64,000 nucleotides of DNA. Origin: Cristatella mucedo. Its lineage: Eukaryota > Bryozoa > Phylactolaemata > Cristatellidae. Location: NCBI GenBank assembly GCA_009760855.2, contig WPIO01000013.1:4577001-4641000 (forward strand). Direction: 5' to 3'. Both the position numbers and the translations under genes were made by a program. The notes under the pieces were generated by a model. That model was given only the letters and a program-made list of their open reading frames with translations. It had not been told where the DNA came from and ran no database searches. Positions 33,581 through 45,221 of this stretch are shown here, in pieces. Positions within the stretch are counted from its first letter, which is position 1, and each line of letters begins with the position of its first letter.

Positions 33581-33819
33581 CGTAGCCTAATTGAGTTGTG
33601 GCGGTTTTCTTCCCCTTCACTATATAGAGAGGTACTTCGACTTAAGAGTATCCCTACTAGCGAGTTTTCGATGCACGAGCCGTCTCTTGGCTACTTTTTG
33701 CTTTGAGCTGATAGCTAGCTGTTATATACCGCTTGCTTTTGCTTCTCGCGTTTCGCAGTGTGACAGTATGCATGCATGGATGTATAGATTGGCGACAGAA
33801 GCGTCTGCTCTGCAGGCCC
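33581..33819. other. no supported feature
   Basis: No domain or repeat recognised. Confidence 0.35.
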
Positions 33820-34130
33820 TAGACTGTGGAACTCGCTTCCACAATTCTTACGCAACGACAACTACTCTCCTACTGCCGACTATGGCACATCCTTTTCAGC
33901 GGTCCTGAGCTGCTACTTCCCTGCTACTCACTACCTCAACTGCTCTCCTGACTCTGCTATGCTTGCCACTGTCTCTTTGTTGCGTGAGACGAAGTCTGTT
34001 GGGTACCGAATGCGTACCGAAAGCCGCTTAGGCTGTGAGTGCGCTATACAAAACTCTCCTGCGTAAGACCCACATGGTCTTTGTGACTTTGTGGAGTTAC
34101 AGACGGAGATACAATACAATATAGATATAG
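33820..34130 (+). mobile_element. family-2 LINE 3' end
   Basis: It is close to identical to 32165-32470, covering CTAGACTGTGGAACTCGCTTCC and the 3' UTR. It is truncated inside the last part of the ORF and ends in an ACAAT/ATAGATA-rich tail. Confidence 0.9.
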
Positions 34131-34261
34131 TGTGTATAGATATGTATAGATATAGTATGTATAGATGCGAAGTATGATATGATTACGCAGTATTTTAGAA
34201 CTGCGACATTGCATTGCGCTATGCTAGCAGCGGCAGCCGTTATACGCCAGAAAGCGTTAAC

Positions 34262-34360
34262 CCTGAGGTCGGCAAAATCCGGCCTTTATGCCAGATAGGC
34301 CCCTAGATAGGCCACTCCAGTCCGGCCTAACGCCTCCCTAGTTAGTTATAGTTTGATCCG
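34262..34360 (+). mobile_element. hAT-like terminal fragment
   Basis: GAGGTCGGCAAAATCCGGCC, then CAGTCCGGCCTAACGCCTCC and CTAGTTAGTTATAG, parallel the fragment at 33487 in the same orientation. It lies about 165 bp upstream of the P450 start codon. Confidence 0.5.
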
Positions 34361-34526
34361 GCGCGGCGGTTGACGATGCCGAGGAGGCGGAGCCGCCGCC
34401 GCCGCCGTCTAGCGGCGGCGCGCGGTTGGTCGCGCCGGCCTGCTTATTAGCCGCGGCTCGCCGCGAGCAGGGTCAGTAGAAGACGATCCGAGGCTGTCGC
34501 CCGGTGACAAGACGAAGTCCGCAAGC

Positions 34527-37519
34527 ATGGACATGATAACGGCTCTCCTCCTCCTAGTGCTGACGGCGGTGATCGCCGCGCACGCGATCGCCGCGGCTCG
34601 ACGGCGGCGACGGGCGGGCTTGCGAATCCCCGGCCCCTGGTCGCTCCCGTTTTTCGGGACGCTGTCGCTGTCGCCGTCCAAGGTGCACCTGCAGTTCACC
34701 GAGCTGGCCAAGCGCTACGGCGACGTGTTCGCCGTGTCCGTACTCAAGCAGCCGGTCGTCGTGCTCAACAGCTACGACACGATACGCGAAGCGCTGTTCA
34801 GCAAGAGCGCCGCCTTCGGCCACCGGCCTTCGATGCACCGCGCCGAGAGGCTCATGCTGGCGCAGGGCGTCGGCTTCCAGGTGAGTGAGCGGCGACGGCG
34901 CGACGCGGCGCCGCTAGCTGCTTCTTCTGCTGCTGCCGCTCGCGAGCGCTCGCAGACCCAGCGCGTCGCCCCGCATGCTGCCGCCGACCTGCCGCCGCCG
35001 CCGCCGCCGCCGCCGCCACCGACGGTTCGCCGCTCGCGCGGCCCGTCTGGGCGGCGGCGCCTACCCGAGGACGCCGGCTCGCGTGTCGCGCGTGCACGCG
35101 CGCGCTTCGCCTCGCTCCGCCCGACGGGTCACCATAACGACGGCGTCGAGCGTCGCTTTTCAGACGTCGGACGAGTGTCACAAGCAGCTGCGAAAGACAG
35201 GCCTGCGCGCGCTGCGACCCGGCGTCGAGTGGGTGGCTCACCTGGATCACGTGGTAGGCGAGCATCTGGCCGAGCTCGTCGACGTGTTCGAGGCCAAGGC
35301 CGGCCAGACGTTCAGTCCGCGCGCGCTGACTCACCAGTTCCTCGACAAGATCATCCTGACGCTGGTGAGCGGCGCGGCGCGAGCGCTCGCGCGGAACGAT
35401 CGAGAAGCGGGGTTCGCGGCGCCGCCGCGCGGCGAGGGAGCGAGGGTTTCTATTGCGCACTCTGTCGCTCTGCCGCAGCTGTTCGGCGAGCGCTTCTACC
35501 ACGACGACCCGATCCTCGACCAGCTGGCGAGCTTCAACGAGGCCGCCATGAAGGTCATGGCCCTCGGACGCGAGCACCACGACTTCTTCCCGACGCTGGC
35601 GAGCCTGCTCGACCCGGCTTACAAGGACATCGACCGCGCCATTGAGCTGCGGCGGCAGATCGTTGAGCCCCTGTACAGACGCCACAAAGTATGGAGCGCG
35701 CGCGCCGTCGCTGCAAGCCGCCAAGTCGGCGCAGCGATAAACAGCTCGGCGAGAGCTTCTTCGCTGAGCGAGCGCTGCGCTTTCTCGCTTCGAAAAGCCT
35801 TCTCCTTTGAAAAAGCAACGCCCGACAGCCTCGGCTGTCCAACTTTTTGCACAGTGTCCGCAGCAGTGCGGATTCATTCACGACCGCGCGATTCGATGCG
35901 GACGACGTCGGCGAGAGCTCTCTTGGACACGTGACCTTTGAGCTGACCGCTGAGCGAGCGCTGCGCTTTCTCGCGGTCGTGGCACGCGCTCATTTCCCTT
36001 TTCGCAGGACACGTACGTGGCGGGCGTGGAGCGCGGAATCATGGACTACGTGATCGCCGACGTGCACAACAAGCTGATCACGGACGACAACGCGATCGGG
36101 GTCCTGCTCGACTACCTCATTGCCGGCGTCGAGACGACGGCGACCGTCGTGCAAGGACTGCTGCTCATCCTGCTCTGCAACGCCGACCTCCAGGTTAAGC
36201 TGCAGGCCGAGGTTGACCGCGTCGTCGGCAGGGAGCGATCGCCGTCGCTGTCTGACAAGTGAGTAGCCGCGCTAAGATTGGAGAGCCGCCGTCGCCGCCA
36301 CCGCTGCCGCCGTCGCTGCCGCCGTCGCTGCCGCCGTCGCTGCCGCCGTCGCTGCCGCCGCCTTCTCCGAGCAATTGCCGTGCTGATCGCCCGCGCCGGC
36401 GGCCAGCGCGGCTGCACGCGCTTGCTCCCCCGCCGCCTTCTCCGAGCAATTGCCGTGCTGATCGCCCGCGCCGGCGGCCAGCGCGGCTGCACGCGCTTGC
36501 TCCCATGCGGCTTCTCGCGCTGCCGTCCAGGACCAAGATGCCGTACACCGAGGCCACCATATTGGAGCTGCTGCGCTACCAGACTCCCATCCCCGTCTAC
36601 CTGCCGTACGTGACGTCGGCGGACGCTCAGGTGGGCGGCTACGCGGTGCCCAAGGGCACGTGGGTGCTCGCCAACGCCTGGGCCGTCAACCACAACGAGG
36701 CGATCTACGAGCAGCCGTACAGCTTCAAGCCCGAGCGCTTCCTGGACGCGAGCGCCGAGCTCGTGCCGCCGAGCCATCCGCTTCGCAAGAAGTGAGCCGC
36801 CTTCGCCGCGCCGCCGCCCTCCGCTAATTCCGACTCGTCGGCTCGAAATCCTTCCGCCGGCCGCGAACTCTTTTCTCCGCCGCCATCGCCACCGCCGCTG
36901 CCTGGCCGACCTCAGCCGGCGCCGGCGCCGTCTCATGGCTAGCAGACTCGCCGAGTGACGAGGTCAGAGGGCGAGCGCGCCGCCGCGAGGTCAGGCCCGC
37001 ACCGCAGGTCAGGCGGAAGCAGCCTGGCGGCGGGGCGCTTTCAGCGTGCGCCGCCGCGATTGGACACGCCCGGGCGCCCGCGTGGCCCCCCCCCCCGGGA
37101 GAAAAGGTTCGGCCGGCCGACCGACCGACCGACCGACCGGCCGACTGACTTCGGTGGCCCTCGGCTCGCCTCGTCCGCGCGACGACGAGCCTTCGCGCTC
37201 GCGAGCTCAGGCCGCGCCGCGCGCACGTAGCGACCGGAGCGAGCGCACATGCGCCCGGAGGCGAGCTGCGACGCGCCAAGCGACGGCGCCCTGTTTTTCC
37301 TGTTGCAGCCTGCTCAGCTTCGGCATCGGCAGCCGACACTGCCCGGGCGAGGCGCTGGCGAAGAACCGGCTGTTTCTCACCGTCACGAGCCTCATGCAGC
37401 GGTTCACCTTCGTCCAGGACGCGGCCTGCCCGCCGCCGACCACAGACGCCCGGCAGTACAAGCTCCGCATCATATTCGACGTGGGCGACTACAAGCTCAG
37501 AGCGCTGCGGCGCGCCTAG
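34527..37519 (+). CDS. cytochrome P450, CYP2 clan (six exons)
   Basis: A microsomal haem-thiolate monooxygenase, predicted 495 aa. Exons: 34527-34880, 35164-35364, 35479-35688, 36008-36258, 36531-36791 and 37309-37519. All introns are GT-AG and the exon phases join in frame. The start ATG has good context (AGCATGG) and opens a signal-anchor helix (residues 3-24). An Arg stop-transfer run and the proline-rich hinge IPGPWSLPFFG follow. Core motifs: I-helix AGVETT (294-299), K-helix E351-L-L-R354, FKPERF (404-409) and the haem loop FGIGSRHCPG (430-439, ligand Cys437). The closest resemblance is to the CYP1/2/17-type families of clan 2. The substrate cannot be inferred, but steroid, lipid or xenobiotic oxidation is usual. 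Oddity: the C-helix Trp of WxxxR is absent (ECHKQLRK, 122-129). The introns are repeat-rich. Confidence 0.9.
35805..35950 (+). repeat. palindrome-bearing repeat in P450 intron 3
   Basis: This segment is closely repeated downstream at 37890-38060. It shares AAAAAGCAACGCCCGACAGC, the palindrome GACAGCCTCGGCTGTC, GCGGATTCATTC/GCGGATTCGTTC and ACGTGACCTTTGAG. A short tract CTGAGCGAGCGCTGCGCTTTCTCG also recurs within this intron at 35764 and 35949. Confidence 0.85.
36305..36508 (+). repeat. tandem repeats in P450 intron 4
   Basis: A 12-bp GCCGTCGCTGCC-type unit is repeated about four times (36305-36355), followed by a nearly perfect 75-bp tandem duplication (units from 36361 and 36436, each starting CCTTCTCCGAGCAATTGCCG). 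The intronic frame across it is not coding. Confidence 0.9.
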
Positions 37520-37794
37520 AGCGCTCGCATACGCCGTTGCGCGCGCGCGCACGCGCTCGCTCGCGTGGACGCTTCCGGGCGGGCCTTCGGCGGCGGCGGA
37601 CCGCTGCCGGACGACGCTCGGCCGCCGCCGCTGCCGAGCTCCACCCGCGTCGATCGGTGCCGCTCGCCGCGACGGTCCTGCCTCAGGCTGCGGCGACCTT
37701 GTCCTGGCAAGCGGCCGCTGAACGTACGCTCGGGCGAAGCGGCCATGCGGAGGTCAAGGCCCCATTTCGCAACTTTGCAATTTTGCAATTTTGC

Positions 37795-38060
37795 ATCTTG
37801 CAACGCCCGACAGCCACGACCGCCCAAGCTCGGAGGTCAAGGCTTCGTTGCTAAAGCAACGCCCGACAGTCTCGACTGTCCAAGTCCGGAGGTCGAAGCT
37901 CCTTTGAAAAAGCAACGCCCGACAGCCTCGGCTGTCCAAGTTTGTACAGCGTCCGCAGCAGCAGCAGCAGCGCGGATTCGTTCATAGCCGCGTGACTCGA
38001 CGCGGACGACTTCGGCGAGAGATCTCTTGGTCACGTGACCTTTGAGTTGACCGCTGAAGG
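37795..38060 (+). repeat. array of 56-bp units with hairpin palindromes, downstream of P450
   Basis: Three consecutive units begin GCAACGCCCGACAG (about 37799, 37856 and 37911). Units two and three contain perfect palindromes, GACAGTCTCGACTGTC and GACAGCCTCGGCTGTC. A (GCA)n stretch and GTCACGTGACCTTTGAG follow. The block is related to the intron 3 repeat at 35805. Confidence 0.85.
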
Positions 38061-38865
38061 ATTCAGATGCGTAGGGAAGACGAAGCCGGCCCCACGCGGT
38101 CGATCGCTTCCTGTCGAGCGCCCCGAAGCGTTGGGCAGCGGCGCCGCTGCAGCGGCGGAGAGTGGGTGAGGAAGTGCGCCGATTTAAAACGAAGCGGACA
38201 GCGACTGAAGAAATATAAAGCTTGACCTATCTAAGTGCGCCGCACGCCCACTCATTCACTCTTCGCACGCTGGTCGATCGACCGGGGCGCCTGGCGCGGT
38301 AAGGTGCCCGGCCGAGCGCTGCGCTCGGCCCGAGGGAGGGAGACGGCGACTGGCCGATTCGCCGCTGCTCGCGCGAAGGCAGCCTCGCGTGCTGCTGCGG
38401 CGTCGGTCTGGGCGCTTAGTGTGTGTGTGTGTGCGCTTTGTAATTGCGAATTTGACGGGTTCAGCTTGTTGGTGGATTATCCATGGACTCGCGGCTCTCT
38501 CTGCTAGCGCGTCGCGGGCGAAGTGCGTCGGATCGACTTTCGGCGAATGTCAAGGAGGCGGAGAAGGAGGAGGCGGAGGCGGAGGAGCAGCAGACGCCTT
38601 CGAGCGGACGCTTTGGCAGAGCGGGAAACGACCATGTGGCGGGCGGGTTTTCTGGCGGAAATTACTTGTGTCCCTATAACTCAATCGGCTAGAACGAAAA
38701 TTGAACCGTCGCCTTGCCGAAATCCTGCACCCCGTGCGCTTAAACAAATGCTACCCACGGGTAGCTATGTCCCCCTACAAAGCGCTAGCTGCCCGCTTTA
38801 TTGCTTGTGCGAGAGCTTGGAGAGGGGTTACGTTTAAGGGTTAACTCAATGCAATTGGTTAGTAA
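38061..38865. other. no supported gene
   Basis: GC-rich in its first half. A purine-rich GGAGGCGGAGAAGGAGG run lies at 38553-38590, giving mirrored Glu-rich and Pro-rich chance frames. Confidence 0.4.
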
Positions 38866-39630
38866 AATAATAAATAATGCATTTGTTTTTTATCTTGCCC
38901 GGAGAATTTAAACTTTTGCTAGACACTTTAAATTATCTGCAAAGAAAGCATGATCGAATGGTAAGTGCAAGCATGCTCAGTGTCATCAAGCATATGGTCA
39001 GCGCGCGCAAGTGTGGTTAGTGGCAGCATGTGCAGTGTCCCCACGCATAAGCACGCAAAAGATGAATCTCATGGACCCGCTAAATGCTGTGATGAATAAA
39101 TGCGTTTGGGCTTCTTTTTAAATGCCGTCACGTTGGAGAACGTCGTTACGTCAGTCGGTAGTGAGTTCCAGGCTCTGTGAGCATGCGAGCTGATAACACA
39201 GTCTCCAAAGGATTTAAAGTTCGCACGAGGTGTAGCTAAACGATTTGCGTCAGAAAAGTGGGTTTTACGGTTTTTGGCAGGGTGGGGGACTAGTTCGGAG
39301 GTGCTAGTACTAGGTAGTATTAGTACTAGTACTACCTAGTACTAGTACTAGGTAGTACTAGTACTAGTACTAGGTAGGCTGGAGCCAGAGAATGCAGGGA
39401 CCTACAGCTAAGTGGCAGAACCATCTTGACTCTCGATAGCCAGTGCAGATCGGTGAGAAGTTTTGTGATGTGGCAACTTCGACACTCACGACAGACAAGC
39501 CTACTATCTGAAGAGTTTTGCACAAGCTGGAAGCGCCTGATTGCATCTGGCCGGCAGGCCAGAAAGCAGGGAGTTGCAGAAGTCGAGGCGCAATGATGTC
39601 ACACATGCACGAATCAATTTAGATAGAGGT
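38866..39630 (-). mobile_element. L2/CR1-like LINE, 5'-truncated, with internal expansion
   Basis: The minus-strand ORF end (SLVCRECRSCHITKL, HSLAPAYL) is followed by a 3' UTR with degraded stem-loop and an AATAAT tail at 38867. The sequence is broken at 39303-39374 by a CTAGTA-type simple repeat. Confidence 0.85.
39303..39374. repeat. self-complementary TACTAG repeat inside a LINE
   Basis: Repeats of AGTACT/ACTAGT and CCTAGTACTAGTACTAGG are almost wholly palindromic over about 70 bp. Other copies of the LINE lack this segment. Confidence 0.9.
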
Positions 39631-40939
39631 AAAAGACAGAGCAGCTTTTACGCAGCCTCCGCCTAAAGGAGAGAGAATAAAGGATTAATCCTGCTGCTGC
39701 AGGACTTGAACCCACGACTGGGCTAAGAGCCGGGATGTAATCGGGTCGTAGATACTGTTGAGCGTTGTTCTACGATTCATTTGAGCCACGAAGCTGTTTG
39801 GTCACCGCCACTACGAGCGCCCTTCGCCTGTTTCATAGCCTGCGACGCTAGTATTGCTTGAAGAACGTTTGAATATGCGAACAACATGTACTGCTGTGAT
39901 TGGTGGCGAGTAATGTGTTGCAGACTAATCACAAGGATTCCAGAAAGGCTGTGAGTGCGGGCGAGAAATGCTAGGATAGAATGCTGGGATGGAGACTTCC
40001 TGGGTCGCTTCCTGGGTCGCACGCATTTTAAGTCCATAGTGGTATCTGCTCTTTCAATCGCGTTGGGCAGGCCGCAAGACTAAGGTTGACCTGACCTGAC
40101 AAAGAGCTGAATTTGGCTCGCAAAGAAGCGCAAGCGCCAATTTTATCATTATATTTATAATATAATGATAACATATAAATATAGCATATAAATATATAGC
40201 AATATAATATAAAATATAATATATATATATATATAATTATATTTATTCAAAGGCTTTGTGGACTATTGACTCTTGGTTGAGAGTGCGTTTATAGCAGAGG
40301 ACCTTTTGCATTACGTAATTCGTGGTTAATTGTAAAAGTGGCGTCGAGCAATATGGCATTGAAGCTATCCTTGCTTGTCAGCAAGCACGGCCTCACTTTG
40401 AACATTTTTTTCAAGTCGCCACTTAAGCGGCGTAGCCGTCTTTGGCTGGGTGCACCAGGTAAATGACTTAAGTGCGTCAAATGGCTTATTAAAGAGAATA
40501 ATTCCCTGGGCTATTAAATAGCCATAGGCAAGACCATATCTAGACCCAGAAGCCCTCTGTATTTTCTAAATCCGCCTCCCTTACAATCCATCATTATCGC
40601 TATCCATCCGGGAACAGAAGCCACTAACTGCGTGGACCGATTCTTTTTGTAAGGCAGGTCCAAAGTGTTCTCTGATCAAGCACGTGAGCCCGGCCTCGTG
40701 ACTGGATAGTTTAGTTCTTTTTTAATTTTTACATCGATATGATACATAATTCTCTTTTGGATTGCTATGATCAAGACTCTCGTAGGCTCCATCTCTAGCC
40801 TCAAGCTACTGTTCATTTTGACGAAAATGATTCTCTCGCTCACTTCCGGCGGTGCATAGCTGAGTGGCTTTCTCTGTTTGGCTCTCCCGTTGTTGTCAAG
40901 GATAGATACCCATAGTTACTCTACCCGCTCTACACTATT
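39631..40939. other. no supported gene; AT-rich palindromic run at 40141-40245
   Basis: A B-box-like element (minus strand GGGTTCAAGTCC at 39704-39715) hints at an old tRNA-derived sequence. The 40141-40245 tract is (TA/ATAT)-rich with ATTATATTTATAATATAAT palindromy. Otherwise nothing is recognised. Confidence 0.4.
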
Positions 40940-41275
40940 TTTCCGTGTCCATTGAATAATGATGAAAACCAGCTTACTAGTTATAGGCAAACCAAGTGCG
41001 ATTCAGAAATTGGAAGACCTACTGCTCAAAAACGGCTCTGCCAACATATCTCACGTTGAGTTCGCGCGAAATTGAGATAATCTGTTTCAAAGTGACCTTT
41101 CATTGGACGATCAGATGAGCTCCACGGTAAAGTTTGCCTAATTTCAGCTGCATAACCTTGCTAACATTCGGGCTTGCATAGACAAGGATACTGCATCCAA
41201 AGTTTTCTAAGCATTTGTGACATTCCATCTCGACTTCGGTTACTCACTTCTTGCTGGTCTACCGGCCTTTGCTAT
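40940..41275 (+). mobile_element. LINE thumb-region fragment
   Basis: A plus-strand degenerate reading covers the KTSLLVIGKPSAIQKLE, SLDDQMSSTVKFAYFQLHN and ANIRACIDKD segments of the abundant LINE ORF, ending at LLAGLPAFA. Several frameshifts are present. A better copy follows at 41390. Confidence 0.7.
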
Positions 41276-41389
41276 CAACTTTGAGCTTTAGGCCCAATGC
41301 GGGCTGGTTTAAATCACTGCCACTGTTGAACACCTGCAACCGTCCGCTGTTGCTAAATAGACTTATTCACATTATGGATCAGACTTGAT
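41276..41389. other. no supported feature
   Basis: A short spacer between the two LINE fragments, with no recognisable content. Confidence 0.3.
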
Positions 41390-42085
41390 ATGTTAATGTG
41401 TAAGCGCTCTTCACTGCTCGCTGGCCTACCGGCATGTGCGATCAGGCGATTGCAGCTGGTGCAAAACTCCGCAGCTAAGCTTGTCTGTCGTGAGCGTCGC
41501 AGTTACCACATTACATCACTTCTCGCCGACCTGCACTCGCTACCAGTCAAGCAACAGATTGACTTCAAGGTTTTGTCGCTTACTTATAGGTCACTTCATT
41601 CTTTTGCTCCAGCCTATCTCTCCGATATACTCCCCCATCAGGCCAAGCACCGTACCACCCGCTTTTTGGAATCCAACACTTTACCAATATTTCGTACAAA
41701 CCTCAAATCCTTTGGAGACCGTGCATTTAGTTCATATGCTCCCAAAGCCTGGAACTCCCTCCCGACCTGCGTCAGAACATCCCCTGACCTGACCATATTT
41801 AAAAAGAACTTTAAAACACACCTATTTAGGACAGCATTTAGTGGTTCCCTGTGATTCGTCCTTGATGTGCTTATGCGTGCTGACACTGCGCATGCTGCCA
41901 CTAACCTCATTTGCATGCTGACCCTGTGCATGTCACCCCTAACCATGTTATTCATGTTGTTTGTTTATTAAGCATGATAATACTCACCATTCAATTGCAT
42001 TTCCCTTTGCAGCAAATGTAAAGCGCCTAGAGAGAGATTGAGCTCTCTGAGGGTGCTTTGTCAAGTGCATTATAACTATTATTAT
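41390..42085 (+). mobile_element. L2/CR1-like LINE, 5'-truncated, clean frame
   Basis: An uninterrupted C-terminal ORF (about 41390-41854) has RRLQLVQNSAAKLVCRERRS, LADLHSLPVKQQIDFKVLSL and SYAPKAWNSLPTCVR. The 3' UTR, the AAAGCGCC..GGTGCTTT stem-loop and (ATT)n at 42070-42090 follow. Its similarity to 47640-48330 and 51857-52342 indicates recent amplification. Confidence 0.95.
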
Positions 42086-42294
42086 TATTATTTCATCACT
42101 AGCCGTGCTATAAGTCTCGGGGTCATGGGTATTCGGCGCACGTCGGCTGTGAATAGCGCCGATAGGAGCTGTTTCTGCGGCCTAGTTCTGACCGGACTTG
42201 GAAGCCGCACACCACGTTTGTAACAATTGATGTCAGAAGTGATATAAATGCTAAGGACCCTTAGCTTTCGTCTTGCGCTTGTCTCATTTTCTTT

Positions 42295-42478
42295 TAAATA
42301 AATAAATAAATCCTAGCTGATTAAACATCATCTTTTGTATAGCGACAGAAGAGCCTTTACGGCTATCACCACCGCTTGCAGTGTTGATAAAGGATCGCCT
42401 ACCGCAGGAGTCGAACCCACGACCTTGGGACCGAGGTCGTGAAAGCAACCGCCTTACCTAGTGTGCCATCGCGGCTCA
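42295..42478 (-). mobile_element. tRNA-derived SINE, family A
   Basis: Minus strand: GAGCCGCGATGGCACACTAG, GGTAAGGCGG (A box), GGGTTCGACTCC (exact B box), the shared body and an (AAAT)n tail at 42296. It differs from the 25836 copy by a few substitutions. Confidence 0.9.
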
Positions 42479-43317
42479 CCTTTTGATTTACTTGGGGAAT
42501 GTAGAACTTGCAAGATGTGATTGCTCCGTGATTCGCGTGCGTGAGTTACGGACGTGCTGTGTTTCTATATTTATCAAGTTAGGTGTTATATCTATTCTAT
42601 CAAATTGACCAACCTTTATATAGTGCATCAGTGCTTGTCCCCAGATTTCACCTCGGGGCTCCGAAGATTACACTACTGCGGCATTCCCTACGCCCGAACC
42701 GGCTCAATAAACAGGTTGCTGGCTAGCATGAGTATTGAGTCATTTAGGAGGCCCATTGCCCAGACTACCAGTGTCCTCCAACTCCAAACATTACAGGACG
42801 GAACGCGATACTGTGACTTTGGACGACGAATTAGCTACGCCTGCTACGCCGAAATTCGGGATTCAGGAAAATCCCCACCTGAACTTTTGTGAGTTTTTAT
42901 GCCACGGAATTGTGCTAGCTGACGAAGAGCATCGTTCTTCCCTCGTGAGATAAGATGATACTTCGATGAGTAAATACTCAGACCACGGATTTCCCTATGC
43001 AGCACATTGAGCTGAGTAGAATAAAGCAGCATTTAAATGTACTACTCTGGAGAGTATGAATATCCTGTAAGCAGAGGTCTGTCAGCGTCACAAGTAACCG
43101 TCAGGGATATATACAGTGAATGTCATGGCGAAACAGCAGTCAACTGTGAATAATGGTGAGACTATTACAAGGCTAGAATTCGAGTGCGCTAATGACGAAG
43201 AAGGCCTGAACAGGCTACGGTTAATAGACAAGATGTCAAGGACGATCAAGTGACCAATGTAGCACAGGTGCAATGTAATTTATCTCCGTCTGTAACTCCT
43301 CAAAGAAAAAAAAGACT
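42479..43317. other. no supported feature
   Basis: Frames up to 113 codons on the plus strand (42554-42892) without recognisable domains. Confidence 0.4.
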
Positions 43318-43440
43318 GTGTGGGTGTTACCCAAGAGAGTTTGGCATAGCACACTCACAGCCTAAGCGGCTTTCGTTAAGCATTCGGTAGCCAGCAGACT
43401 TCGTCTCACGCTACACAGAGAAAGTGGGAAGCATGGCAAA
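43318..43440 (-). mobile_element. family-2 LINE tail
   Basis: Minus-strand match to the family-2 3' UTR: CGTGAGACGAAGTCTGCTGG, GAAAGCCGCTTAGGCTGTGA and GCTATGCCAAACTCTCTTG. Confidence 0.75.
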
Positions 43441-45221
43441 GTCAGGAGAACAGTTGAGACCCTATCTGATGATCCGTCTGTGGAAATCGGGAAGCCCAAT
43501 ATACGGTTCGAGAGGCCGGAGATTGCGATTTTACACGAGAGCCTACAAGTGGCTGCTGATTGCTAGGTGATTTCGTGCAGGTGTGCGCGGTACCTCAGCT
43601 TTGACTGAAGATCTGAGGCGCAAAGTGGTCTTTCTTCCTGAGCCGATTATGGAGCCACTGTGGAGCCTGCGACTGCTGTGTAACTTTCTTCGAGACAGCT
43701 ACCGTTTGAACTGTTGATTTTATGCACTGCTGATGTGGCGCTTGACAAGGTGCTTTCCCTGACTGCGAGCCTACTGCACAGACGATGTCTGCACTACAAG
43801 TAATGCGACTGCATCCATGACTAGCTACATGCCAGAAGAGGAGCTGTGTTTTAGCAATATCCAGTGTTGTGGCAATGCCGTGTGACGCATGTCCATGCCA
43901 CACCATGGTGAAGATGACCACGCGGATGACGGAAAGGAGGGACTACATGTCCATGTCGCAAGATCTGCTTTTCAATGGCGACTACATTTCGCATGATTTC
44001 CGACGTAAGGAAAAGTCTTCCCTCGCGTGTCAAAACATGTGTGACACCTTTTGTGACAAATTTGTAACCTGGTGAATGTGATGTCTTCAATTACGTGAAT
44101 GTCAAACAAGGTCGAGTGCTTACGACAATGCTGCCGCTGCTGAATCGGCCTGTAGTAAAAGTAAATGCATTGGACTTCTTACTCCGATTCGTAGTGACTT
44201 ACGTGTTCACTGCACTGCGTTTTGAGAGTCTGCCAGTGGGTGTATGCTCCTAAGAGACGTCGGATACCGGAATTTGTCTATCATATCCCATAGACTAGCT
44301 GAGCTAAAGGCTGACAAGACTGGATTGATGAGGCAATGCCAGTACTCAACACTACAAGACGAAGTCACAAATGCTCTCGATACAGCACAGGACGATCTGC
44401 TCCTCCGAGTGTTGTGTGTACTAGTTTCGTTCTAATAGGAGATCGTTTCAGGTATCTGTTAATCCGTCTGTCTATCTGTATTTAGAGCCGGCGGACCAGA
44501 GACACACACTGTGTACAGCAGGCCTTTCAGGGGACGTGTACTTGCGAAATGTCAAGAGGGCGCTCCGATCTGCCCTCCCAGCCAGTCCGCCTCCGAACCT
44601 TCGGTTCCCGTCAACCAAATCTCCCTCCTTTGGATGACTGAGGTCGATGTGAAATGCAATATCCTCGAGATTCCTTATCCAGAGCTCGCAGTTGTGCTCC
44701 ACGGGCTGATGTCGCGTCTCTGAGATAATTCTCTCCGCTTTGTTGTCGCTTGGCGAAGCAGACCTACGTACGAATTATGAGTAATCTTATTAATCATTCG
44801 CTACACTTTCGTCGAATAGTTAAGCCTCTCTGTCGTGTGGGATTCTGCACGGCTTATCTTTGTACTAGCTAGGGCAAGTCCACTGCCTATTTCCGTTCTC
44901 CTATCCGATGGCAACGTGCCGTCGCCGCAGTCACAGGAGTACGCTGCTCCTTCAGCGTCGGTCGTAAGCGAATCTTACTCTTTTCATGCGAAGACGCTTG
45001 CTCGAATTCAATGTACAGCATGTGAGCACTTCGTTGGCCGTTTGAAGCTTTGTTTGCGGGAGATAGGGAAGGCGTACCAAAAAAAGTATGCCATCGCGGC
45101 GAAGCTTTCTATCGAGGCTCAACACCATTTATTTCTACATTATATTTGACTATGGTGGCTATAGACTTGCAGATTTGCAGTGTATATAGTCAAATCCAAA
45201 TATGTATCTACTCGTACACAA
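43441..45221. other. no supported gene
   Basis: Frames of 60-108 codons on both strands show no recognisable domain. A TTTGACTATGG...ATAGTCAAAT inverted repeat lies at 45147-45196. Confidence 0.4.

Noticed and set aside
34852-35877. 341-aa minus-strand protein opposite the P450
   Set aside because: Shadow of the GC-rich exons, with no domain of its own.
34975-35934. 319-aa continuous protein across P450 exons 2 and 3
   Set aside because: It reads through the introns. Only 35164-35364 and 35479-35688 have P450 sequence, bounded by GT and AG sites.
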